Origin: Candidatus Zixiibacteriota bacterium
GTDB taxonomy: Bacteria > Zixibacteria > MSB-5A5 > CAIYYT01
Direction: 5' to 3'
DNA length: 6,523 nt
Assembly: GCA_026397575.1 (NCBI GenBank)
Contig: JAPLUP010000629.1
Coordinates: 1-6,523 of the forward strand
Of this stretch, positions 1 to 5,041 are shown piece after piece. Below the pieces are notes generated by a model, which was given only the letters and a program-made list of their open reading frames with translations, had not been told where the DNA came from and did no database searches. A program made the position numbers and the translations under genes. Each line of letters begins with the position of its first letter. Positions within the stretch are counted from its first letter, which is position 1.

Positions 1-15
1 GCGTTCGCCGTCCTG

Positions 16-378
16 TTAGCTGATATCAATGTTCTTGCCGCCGCGATTGACAGACAGCTTGACGTTGTCGCCGACATTGCTGCTGCCGACCAGTCCCGTC
101 AGTTCCTCAGCGCTGGTAACCGTTTTGCCGTTCCAGGTAAGGACGACATCCTTTGGTTTTAGTCCGGCCTTGTCAGCAGGCGACTTGTCGGCAACGTCGT
201 TGATCACCACTCCTTTGCTGACCGACAAATTGAAGGCATCCGCCAGATCGGGGGTGACGTCCTGCATGTATATGCCAATCCAGGGCTTGCCGGCCGCGAA
301 AACTTGTTGCGCCCCAATGACAACGAGGAACGCCATCAGCGCTACAAAAACGAGATGTTTCCTGCTAAGAGACTTCAT
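16..378 (-). CDS. Small secreted PDZ-domain protein
   Basis: This 120-residue protein has a Lys/Arg-rich start (MKSLSRK), a hydrophobic core at about residues 9-22 and a likely signal peptidase I site after VFA (about residue 28), so it should be exported. Residues ~33-120 form one PDZ domain of the HtrA/Tsp type, with GVVINDVADKSPADKAGL followed by KPKDVVLTWNGKTV, the usual beta-hairpin and 'SPA..AGL..GD' region. No protease domain is present, so it could be a peptide-binding adaptor or a regulatory fragment of a larger family; its partner is unknown. The start is supported by AAGGAG (plus coordinates 384-389) five bases upstream of ATG. The ORF stops within what is normally the last PDZ strand, so the C-terminus is short and may be truncated near the window edge. 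It is transcribed divergently from the dockerin gene. PDZ call is confident; function is not known. Confidence 0.85.
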   Translation of the reverse strand: MKSLSRKHLVFVALMAFLVVIGAQQVFAAGKPWIGIYMQDVTPDLADAFNLSVSKGVVINDVADKSPADKAGLKPKDVVLTWNGKTVTSAEELTGLVGSSNVGDNVKLSVNRGGKNIDIS

Positions 379-742
379 TGGTTCTCCTTTCGATAATCTT
401 CGTATTCACTATTACTTATCGGTTGCGAGGGAAGTTCCAATTTGTTCGTGGGGCAGACAGCGGCTACGGGTGCGAGAAAATTGGGCAGGCAAATAGGTGC
501 GGACCCCTGTTAGGGCTTGGCCGTCCCGACCAGACCAAGCAGAGCGGAATGCTGAATCGCGACTCAAAGCATTGGCGAAAATCCTTGACAAATAGTGCGG
601 TCTTACTATCTTGTGATTTGAATCTTTACCGTGATCTGCGGTGATTCTCATTTCACCGCTCTTCTTGACACGGTAAGACGGGGAATACAGAATGCAAAAT
701 CTCAAGAGCGAATATGATTTGTCAATATACATGGGAGGTAAG
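379..742. other. Divergent intergenic region, no gene seen
   Basis: These 364 bases separate the PDZ gene (minus) from the dockerin gene (plus). Frames that stay open here give low-complexity, unrecognisable peptides overlapping on both strands, so I do not call a gene. It holds two TTGACA boxes directed towards the dockerin gene (585-590 and 665-670), and a weak hairpin with a 6-bp stem GCTTGG (515-520) / CCAAGC (535-540) around a 14-base loop with no T-tract. I see no convincing promoter for the PDZ gene. Confidence 0.6.
585..612 (+). promoter_or_regulatory. Candidate sigma-70-type promoter for the dockerin gene
   Basis: A perfect TTGACA (585-590) is followed after 16 bases by TATCTT (607-612), four of six matches to the -10 consensus. 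Transcription would begin near 619 and leave a 5' leader of about 120 bases before the ATG at 743. A second TTGACA at 665-670 has only a poor -10 (TACAGA at 686-691, 15-base spacer), so this upstream box is preferred. This organism's sigma-factor consensus is not known to me. Confidence 0.35.
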
Positions 743-1591
743 ATGAGATTGAAGGTTTTGTTGGTGCTCGTGGCCGTTTGCGTGGCATTGATGGCTACTG
801 CAAGCTTCGCCGCAGACACCTGTTACGTCGCGACGGATACCTGTTACGTCTGCAGGACGTTAGTAGCGACACCTTTGCATCCGGTTGGTTATATCACCGT
901 GTTGGATCTTGGCGTCTGTGATACTGTTCGAATCGGATGCCCGTTCAGAATCGCGACGGTTGTTTCGGGTGATTCGATTATGGTTCCGATCTATGTCTGG
1001 AATGATGAAGAACTCGGAGGCTTCAGTCTTGGCTTCGTGTTCGACAGCACAGCACTAGAAATCGTAAAGAAGACATACGATACTACGGGTTCCGCCATAT
1101 CCTCTGATGTTCGACCTTACATATTGGAGAAAATCGAGGCAGGGCAGTATCTTATCGGCTGGGCAGACTTCTCAGCCGAAAATCCGCTCTCTGTCCACAC
1201 TACCGCAACGTTGCTTATTACGATAAATTTCAAGGTCAAGTCTACGGCGACACCGTCGACCATCGTGATTGATAGTGCCTTTGTGCCACCCGCCGGTAGG
1301 TTTGTTCTTTCGAATACCCTTGGGGTCCCTCTGAAACCGCAGTTTGTGCATTGCCGTCAAGGAGACATTATCTTGGGCGACACCCCCTGCGGAGACGTGG
1401 ATGGGTCGGGTAACATCAACATTGCCGATGTTGTCTATATGGTCAACTATATCTTCAAGCACGGTCCTCCTCCTCAGGACGCAAGCGGAGGTGACGTCGA
1501 CTGCGATCTGAGCGTTACTATTGCCGATGTGGTATACTTCATCAACTACATCTTCAGAGGAGGTCCCCAGCCCTGCTTCGAGTGCTGGTGA
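743..1591 (+). CDS. Secreted cohesin-like/dockerin protein
   Basis: I choose ATG 743 (282 residues) rather than the in-frame ATG at 692. GGGAGG at 733-738 sits just upstream, and the protein then begins with a clean signal peptide, MRLKVLLVLV..., with cleavage likely after SFA (residue 23). A Cys-rich heptapeptide repeat (DTCYVAT, DTCYVCR) follows at about 25-38. Residues ~70-212 resemble a cohesin-type beta-sandwich (SIMVPIYVWNDEELGGFSLG, then DSTALEIV and the GWADF..ENPL segment). Residues ~216-278 are a dockerin pair. Calcium loop 1 has D218, D220, S222 and D229; loop 2 has D251, D253, D255 and D262; each is followed by VVY..NYIF. The protein ends in CFECW. Dockerins bind cohesins in cellulosomes, but cohesin-like plus dockerin domains on one chain are common in non-cellulosomal FCB secreted proteins, where their role is unclear. 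A surface or extracellular structural role is inferred. No catalytic domain is visible. Confidence 0.85.
   Translation: MRLKVLLVLVAVCVALMATASFAADTCYVATDTCYVCRTLVATPLHPVGYITVLDLGVCDTVRIGCPFRIATVVSGDSIMVPIYVWNDEELGGFSLGFVFDSTALEIVKKTYDTTGSAISSDVRPYILEKIEAGQYLIGWADFSAENPLSVHTTATLLITINFKVKSTATPSTIVIDSAFVPPAGRFVLSNTLGVPLKPQFVHCRQGDIILGDTPCGDVDGSGNINIADVVYMVNYIFKHGPPPQDASGGDVDCDLSVTIADVVYFINYIFRGGPQPCFECW
818..850 (+). repeat. Two-copy 21-base direct repeat encoding a Cys heptapeptide
   Basis: The 12-mer ACCTGTTACGTC occurs at 818-829 and again at 839-850, a period of exactly 21 bases (seven codons). It encodes DTCYVAT then DTCYVCR just after the signal peptide. The near identity at the DNA level suggests a recent in-frame duplication. 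Confidence 0.7.
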
Positions 1592-1597
1592 CCAATA

Positions 1598-1624
1598 GTT
1601 GCCCGCACGCTTAGCAGGGGCAAC
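1598..1624 (+). terminator. Possible terminator hairpin after the dockerin gene
   Basis: A perfect 7-bp stem GTTGCCC (1598-1604) / GGGCAAC (1618-1624) encloses a 13-base loop and begins 7 bases after the dockerin stop codon. There is no T-run after it, so it is not a classical intrinsic terminator. It could act as a 3'-end stabilising structure or part of a factor-dependent terminator. Confidence 0.35.
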
Positions 1625-1634
1625 AACTCGGCCA

Positions 1635-1673
1635 CAAAATGAAAGTGACTCGAATTGTGAGGTTTCGAGCCAC
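1635..1673 (-). terminator. Intrinsic terminator for the PspC/LiaF-like operon
   Basis: Read on the minus strand, GTGGCTCGAA (1673-1664) pairs with TTCGAGTCAC (1654-1645) over 10 positions with a 9-base loop, immediately followed by the T-rich tail TTTCATTTTG (1644-1635). Nine positions are Watson-Crick. The tenth is a G-U wobble on the minus-strand RNA but would be an A-C mismatch in plus-strand RNA, which favours a minus-strand function. It lies about 210 bases past the stop of the LiaF-like gene, so the 3' UTR would be long. Confidence 0.5.
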
Positions 1674-1886
1674 CGGCTTGGGTACCTTCAATGAGGTTCT
1701 GTAGCTGTGGAACAACCGTTCTTCCTCTTCCTGGTTGAGTCAGAGACGCTTGTTCAGTGGGAACGGTCACGGGAAGCCGGCTAGGCTGCCGGTTCAGTTC
1801 GCAGCCAACCCAACGTGCGACTGTTCCGCTTATAATATACGTCCACAGTCCTATTTTAGCAAGAGGGCAAATGCAGATTTACCCGT

Positions 1887-2789
1887 TTAGTAACTACTGA
1901 CTCGCAATTTGCCGCGACTCAGATCGGATTTGAGCGTAAAGGTAACTGCCGCACGGTCATACAGATCGTTGGCAAGGTAACCGCCGCGATCGGTCAGCTT
2001 GAGAGCATCACTTTCCGTCTGTGAAGGGTAGGTACCCTCGATTCGCAGTCCGGTTGAGTCGGGGAAATAGATGTCCAGATCGGAATTGCCGCCGGTCACT
2101 TCCACAGCCGTGCGGGCTTGTTGCTTGCCCAATCTCACTACCAGATCCGAATGATCGGCGTTAATCATTAGCTTGTCGATCTTCAGTTCCTGAGCAAAAA
2201 AACGCAAATCGGTATTGTCGATGTCAAGATCATAGCTGCCGGTAATTTCGGGGCGGACAAAGCATTTCCAGTGGCTCTCGTATGAGCCGATCGTAACCCA
2301 CTGCCCCCAACGTTTGCCGGACGGGGTCAGGTCAACTTTGCAGCCGGTACCCGAGCAATCACTGCTCATGTGAACGCCACGCCGCGAATTCTCAGCCACC
2401 ACGCGCAGAATGTCGTTTTCACCCGTGTTAAAATAGAGACGACCATTGTCAAACTTGACCTTGATGTCGGCGGTGGACTCGTTCGTGTACTTCAGAACGC
2501 TTTCACTGCGCGAGGACGGAAAGGCTCCATAGCCGTCATCGTTGCCATCGCGATTGTCATAGATCACGTAGGCGAAAGTGGCTATAACCAGAATCGATGA
2601 CAAATAACCGAGCACTTGTAGCTTAGAGCGCTTGACAATAATCTCCAGCCCGATGACGATCAGCAAAATCGGCCACAGACGCATCAAATCATACCAGACC
2701 CACCAACTCAGCCCACCCAGGTTGTTGGCAAGAAATACCAATCCGATCAGGATGAGGGTGATTCCCCATCTAACTCTCGAAGGATTCAT
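1887..2789 (-). CDS. LiaF-like membrane protein with toastrack-type C-terminal domain
   Basis: This is a 300-residue membrane protein. Helices lie at about 8-24 (GITLILIGLVFLANNLG), 38-52 (LWPILLIVIGLEIIV) and 57-77; the first two form the paired hydrophobic hairpin of the LiaI/LiaF/DUF5668 class. Residues ~97-300 are a beta-rich, repetitive extracytoplasmic domain (SYDLDIDNTDLRFFAQ, MINADHSDLVVRL, VTGGNSDLDIYFP), typical of the LiaF/DUF4097 'toastrack' fold. Two cysteines (C145, C150) lie close together in it. LiaF family proteins modulate envelope-stress signalling in Firmicutes; here no LiaRS-type kinase or regulator is seen, so the role is inferred. The start is ATG 2789, with GGAGGGG six bases upstream. 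An in-frame ATG at 2801 would add four residues but lies on that Shine-Dalgarno site. The gene overlaps the preceding PspC gene by 20 bases, indicating an operon and probable translational coupling. Confidence 0.8.
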   Translation of the reverse strand: MNPSRVRWGITLILIGLVFLANNLGGLSWWVWYDLMRLWPILLIVIGLEIIVKRSKLQVLGYLSSILVIATFAYVIYDNRDGNDDGYGAFPSSRSESVLKYTNESTADIKVKFDNGRLYFNTGENDILRVVAENSRRGVHMSSDCSGTGCKVDLTPSGKRWGQWVTIGSYESHWKCFVRPEITGSYDLDIDNTDLRFFAQELKIDKLMINADHSDLVVRLGKQQARTAVEVTGGNSDLDIYFPDSTGLRIEGTYPSQTESDALKLTDRGGYLANDLYDRAAVTFTLKSDLSRGKLRVSSY

Positions 2790-3225
2790 GAACCCCTCCA
2801 TTGTTCTTTTTGTGTGTAATTGATCTCCAAATCATCGCGGCCCCGGCAACTATCAAAAGCACAGGCCAGATATGATGCCAGTGGAACCACCAGAAGAAGT
2901 GATCCATCAGAAAGACCACACCGAGAAAGATGAAAATGAGTCCCGGAAGATAGGTGCGCCACACCGAGGGTTCCCGCTGTAGCTGAATCTCGACCGGCGT
3001 ATCGCTTGGCGACTCCGGCTGCTGTGAACTCGCTACCGTCACAGGCGCCTTGGGCATGGCGATCCAGGCCACAATGTAAGCGATCAGACCGATGCCGTGA
3101 GCGAAAGTCAGGATTACCGTCAGAATGCGGACGAAAACCGGGTCGACGTCAAAATACTCTCCCAAACCACCGCATACACCGGCAAAAATCCGCTGCTGCC
3201 GTGAACGATATAGTCGTTTAGTCAT
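2770..3225 (-). CDS. PspC-domain membrane protein
   Basis: This 151-residue protein begins with a full PspC domain (residues ~2-58). It has KRLYRSRQQRIFAGVCGGLG, then EYFDVDPVFVRIL and a membrane helix ending IAYIVAWIAMPK, all close to the family consensus. A polar linker (~60-90) leads to a second membrane region with hydrophobic stretches at ~93-108 and ~118-134 around an aromatic/His cluster (DHFFWWFHWHHIW), resembling the DUF5668/LiaI hairpin that its neighbour also carries. PspC proteins sense or relay inner-membrane stress with PspB/PspA in enterobacteria; no pspA or pspB is in the window. The start is well supported by GAGGAGGTG (plus 3230-3238) four bases before ATG. It is the first gene of a minus-strand operon with the LiaF-like gene, and its upstream region is shared with the divergent propeller gene. 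Confidence 0.88.
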   Translation of the reverse strand: MTKRLYRSRQQRIFAGVCGGLGEYFDVDPVFVRILTVILTFAHGIGLIAYIVAWIAMPKAPVTVASSQQPESPSDTPVEIQLQREPSVWRTYLPGLIFIFLGVVFLMDHFFWWFHWHHIWPVLLIVAGAAMIWRSITHKKNNGGVHESFES

Positions 3226-3643
3226 CTTACACCTCCTCGGTGACTTCTGATGCCGTTCTCCTCTTAGGACGCGCCTTTGCTTCAGAATGTTTCAGCCGCA
3301 CACGATGATCGGCGATTCTCGTTCGCTACCATGCGAGTTTGCTCCGCAATTTCCGATAATAATAGTGGCTGGATTCCCTCGCTCGGGAGTGTTGAAAAGC
3401 CTCGGAATTGTCATTGCGAGGAGTTAGGGCGGGCGAAGATGGGAGGGGTATTGACGACGAAGCAATCTGCGCGCCTGCATCTGGAGTGCGTAAATCGAGA
3501 TTGCTTCGTCGTGCTCCACACCCTACACCACCTCTCCGCACTCCTCGCAATGACACGGTCTGGACTTTTTCAACAGTCCCGCTCGCAGGAAATATCAGCG
3601 TTACTGTATGACCCTGTGGTAGCTTGAGATCGCAAAGTTGACG
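3226..3643. other. Divergent intergenic region carrying a palindromic element
   Basis: These 418 bases separate the PspC gene (minus) from the propeller gene (plus). Bases 3226-3370 hold the PspC Shine-Dalgarno site and an AT-rich stretch (3355-3365) that could supply a minus-strand promoter, though I see no clear -35/-10 pair. Bases 3371-3596 are the palindromic repeat described separately. Short frames open across the repeat on both strands are by-products of the palindrome and not genes. Confidence 0.6.
3371..3596. repeat. ~225-bp composite palindromic repeat (MITE-like)
   Basis: Three nested inverted repeats line up in order. The outer arms are CGGGAGTGTTGAAAAG (3384-3399) against CTTTTTCAACAGTCCCG (3565-3581), with recognisable similarity continuing outwards to about 3371 and 3596. 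The middle arms are a perfect 16-mer, TGTCATTGCGAGGAGT (3409-3424) and its complement (3540-3555). The inner arms are a perfect 15-mer, ACGACGAAGCAATCT (3454-3468) and its complement (3498-3512), around a 29-base loop. Spacers between the arms are less conserved but nearly equal in length. The TCATTGCGAGGAG / GACGAAGCAATCT core is one I recall as a dispersed palindrome in many environmental genomes, and TGTTGAAAA ends occur on several transposable elements. It encodes no transposase, so it would be non-autonomous. No clear target-site duplication is visible. Confidence 0.75.
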
Positions 3644-4702
3644 ATGGAAACGACACAAACACAACCCGAAACCACCCCGGCGCGTCTGGCGAAACGGGAG
3701 TCGCGCAACTGGGGCGGGATCATTTTGCTGGTGCTGGCCTCGATTCTGGTTTTCTATGGGGTGTATCTTTTTCAGTTCAAGCCGATGCTGTCGATGCGCT
3801 TACCGCAACATCAACCGTTGTCGCTCGACTCACCGCCAGTGTTGTTGACCAGTTTTCAGGTTCGCGAAGGAGGCAAGGACTTAACTCCGCAGAATGTCGC
3901 TGTCGGTCACGATTCAATCTATGTCAGCTTTGTCGGGGAGTCGTTGATTCAGGTCTATTCCCCAACCCTCAAACAGCTTGGCTCGCTGCATCTTGACAAA
4001 CCGGCCGTCATCATCCCGACCGCCATCACGGTTACAGATAGCCAGCTCATTGTTGCCGACACGATCAAGGGGCTGATAGCCGTTTTTGACAGCGATGGGG
4101 AGTATGTCAACTCTGTTGCCTGGTATCCGGGGCACTCGGTGCGTGTCCGACCCACCCAGATCGCCACTGATGGCAAGCTGCTAACCGTGGTCGACCCGAA
4201 AGCCGCGCAGGTGGCTATCATATCGCTGGTCAATCAGCAGCCCTTCTTTGATTTCCTGGAACTAATGGATCTTATTCCCGGCGAAGATCACTCGCGTCTG
4301 CGTGAGCCGAGCGCTGCCTGCATTGCGCCCGAGGGGAGTATCTGGATTGGCGATGCTTCCGGCAAAACGGCGATCTATTCCCCTGCCGGCGATTTTGTGA
4401 ACGAATTGGAACAGCCGGAGTTAACAAGAATTACGACGCCGATATGCTTTGCCATTGCTGACGGTTCGAAGTCCGCGACTCCAGTCTCCAAAGAGCACTG
4501 GCAGCCGGACCTGATCCGTGTGCATCTGATCGACAAAACGACGGGAAAAGTGTACGTCTATGATCTTTCCGGCCATCTGAAACTGGTCTATCCGCAGGAC
4601 CGCGACCTCCGGCAGCCGACTTCAATTGCCATCAACTCTTTGCGGCGTGAGATATTTGTCACTGAGAGCGCGACGCGCTCGATCACTGTGTTCGGCTACT
4701 AG
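3644..4702 (+). CDS. Membrane-anchored NHL-like beta-propeller protein
   Basis: This 352-residue protein has a polar, basic N-terminus (~1-23), one membrane helix at ~24-45 (GGIILLVLASILVFYGVYLF) and a long extracytoplasmic region, so it is probably a signal-anchored inner-membrane protein facing the periplasm. From ~80 on there are about six repeats of the NHL/YncE type: a Pro before a strand, then a '...I.V.D....I.V....G' pair. They lie near 82-106, 125-155 (PTAITVTDSQLIVADTIKG), 170-194, 222-252 (GSIWIGDASGKTAIYSPAG), 291-313 and 325-351 (REIFVTESATRSITVFGY). Such propellers are usually binding scaffolds; no ligand or enzyme motif is evident. ATG 3644 is preferred over TTG 3638, but neither has a good Shine-Dalgarno site, unlike the neighbouring genes. 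The palindromic element ends about 50 bases upstream, so it may affect expression. Specific function unknown. Confidence 0.75.
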   Translation: METTQTQPETTPARLAKRESRNWGGIILLVLASILVFYGVYLFQFKPMLSMRLPQHQPLSLDSPPVLLTSFQVREGGKDLTPQNVAVGHDSIYVSFVGESLIQVYSPTLKQLGSLHLDKPAVIIPTAITVTDSQLIVADTIKGLIAVFDSDGEYVNSVAWYPGHSVRVRPTQIATDGKLLTVVDPKAAQVAIISLVNQQPFFDFLELMDLIPGEDHSRLREPSAACIAPEGSIWIGDASGKTAIYSPAGDFVNELEQPELTRITTPICFAIADGSKSATPVSKEHWQPDLIRVHLIDKTTGKVYVYDLSGHLKLVYPQDRDLRQPTSIAINSLRREIFVTESATRSITVFGY

Positions 4703-4720
4703 CGGCTCAAGCCCGCCTTT
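4702..4720 (+). terminator. Weak terminator-like hairpin after the propeller gene
   Basis: GCGGC (4702-4706), loop TCAA, and GCCCGC (4711-4716) form a 5-bp stem with one bulged C, followed by CTTT. It starts on the last base of the stop codon. Stem and T-tract are both short, so this is only suggestive; transcription may read through towards kdsB. Confidence 0.25.
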
Positions 4721-4840
4721 GCTGTGCCGCAGGAATGTGTGCGACCAAAGCCGGTGCCTGTCCAAGTGACCACGTTTCTTACCTGAAAAACGAGGCTTGT
4801 CAAAATTTCTCAGGGACGTGCTTATCCGGTGTTTAATCCC

Positions 4841-4869
4841 TTGACTTCCGTGCATAAAACCGGTAGCCT
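4841..4869 (+). promoter_or_regulatory. Candidate upstream promoter of kdsB-pyrG
   Basis: TTGACT (4841-4846) is separated by 17 bases from TAGCCT (4864-4869). The -35 matches five of six positions and the -10 three, including its most important first, second and last bases. The predicted start, near 4876, falls inside the inverted repeat at 4871-4902, and the transcript would have a leader of about 160 bases. Confidence 0.3.
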
Positions 4870-4870
4870 G

Positions 4871-4902
4871 AATCCCGTGCTTTTCGGTTCTGACACGGGA
4901 TT
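4871..4902. promoter_or_regulatory. Perfect 9-bp inverted repeat at predicted transcription start
   Basis: AATCCCGTG (4871-4879) and CACGGGATT (4894-4902) are exact reverse complements around a 14-base loop. There is no T-tract after it, so it does not look like a terminator. Its position just downstream of a TTGACT/TAGCCT promoter candidate would suit an operator or a 5'-end RNA hairpin. Half-site centres are 23 bases apart, about two helical turns. Confidence 0.35.
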
Positions 4903-4951
4903 GCCAGTACATGATTAATCAATTTGAGTCCTCCAAGCCGGCTCAGTTGAG

Positions 4952-4980
4952 GCGACACGGTTCGTTAATGGCTATACAAT
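4952..4980 (+). promoter_or_regulatory. Candidate proximal promoter of kdsB-pyrG
   Basis: GCGACA (4952-4957) is followed after exactly 17 bases by TACAAT (4975-4980), matching the sigma-70 hexamers at four and five of six positions. Transcription would start near 4987, just before the AAGGAG at 4991-4996. It competes with the upstream candidate at 4841-4869; both could be used. Confidence 0.4.
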
Positions 4981-5005
4981 ATTGACGTTGAAGGAGTTAG
5001 CGCGC

Positions 5006-5041
5006 ATGATGGTTGTTGCGCAGGAAGAACAGAGACGTTGA
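5006..5041 (+). CDS. Possible 11-residue leader peptide overlapping kdsB start
   Basis: ATG ATG begins a tiny frame, MMVVAQEEQRR, ending in TGA at 5039-5041. A strong AAGGAG lies at 4991-4996, nine bases before the first ATG. The TGA overlaps the TTG start of kdsB (TTGA at 5038-5041), the arrangement seen in translationally coupled genes. The only Shine-Dalgarno-like stretch serving the TTG itself is AGGAA at 5022-5026, which lies inside this mini-ORF. Whether the peptide is made is not shown; it may simply be chance. Confidence 0.35.
   Translation: MMVVAQEEQRR

Larger units (their letters stand above)
1592..1886. other. Convergent intergenic region with several hairpins
   Basis: These 295 bases lie between the 3' ends of the dockerin gene and the LiaF-like gene. 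No convincing gene is present. Besides the two hairpins listed separately, it has a long-range stem ACCGTTC (1715-1721) / GAACGGT (1761-1767) and a compact stem-loop CCGGC (1777-1781) / GCCGG (1788-1792) with a 6-base loop. Neither has a T-tract on the plus strand. The density of inverted repeats suggests a transcription-termination zone for both converging units. Confidence 0.5.
4703..5037. other. Leader region upstream of kdsB
   Basis: This 335-base stretch has no substantial gene. It contains two candidate promoters (4841-4869 and 4952-4980), a perfect 9-bp inverted repeat (4871-4902) and a mini-ORF (5006-5041), each listed separately. The first 140 bases after the propeller gene show no recognisable feature beyond the weak hairpin at its start. 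Confidence 0.5.

Noticed and set aside
692..742. Extended 17-residue N-terminus of the dockerin protein from ATG 692
   Set aside because: It would bury the signal peptide behind a polar segment and ignore the GGGAGG directly before ATG 743.
1645..1673. tRNA T-arm-like sequence near GGCTCGAAACC on the minus strand
   Set aside because: No acceptor, D-arm or anticodon arm can be built around it; it is better explained as a terminator stem.
1546..1770. 74-codon frame on the minus strand across the end of the dockerin gene and the hairpin region
   Set aside because: It overlaps the dockerin-coding 3' end, has no recognisable domain and runs through inverted repeats; I see no supporting ribosome site.
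1831..1836. Perfect TATAAT on the plus strand
   Set aside because: No -35 hexamer lies at the right distance (ACCCAA there), and transcription would run antisense into the LiaF-like gene.
3371..3596. CRISPR-like or tandem array
   Set aside because: The repeated words occur once in each orientation, making a single nested palindrome without regular spacers.
3277..3664. Several open frames on both strands across the palindromic element (peptides of the SLRGVR type)
   Set aside because: Such Arg/Gly-rich peptides arise whenever this palindrome is translated, and they appear on both strands because the sequence is self-complementary.
4911..4985. 24-codon frame MINQFESSKPAQ... upstream of kdsB
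   Set aside because: It has no good Shine-Dalgarno site, no known similarity, and it contains the proximal promoter candidate; chance length.
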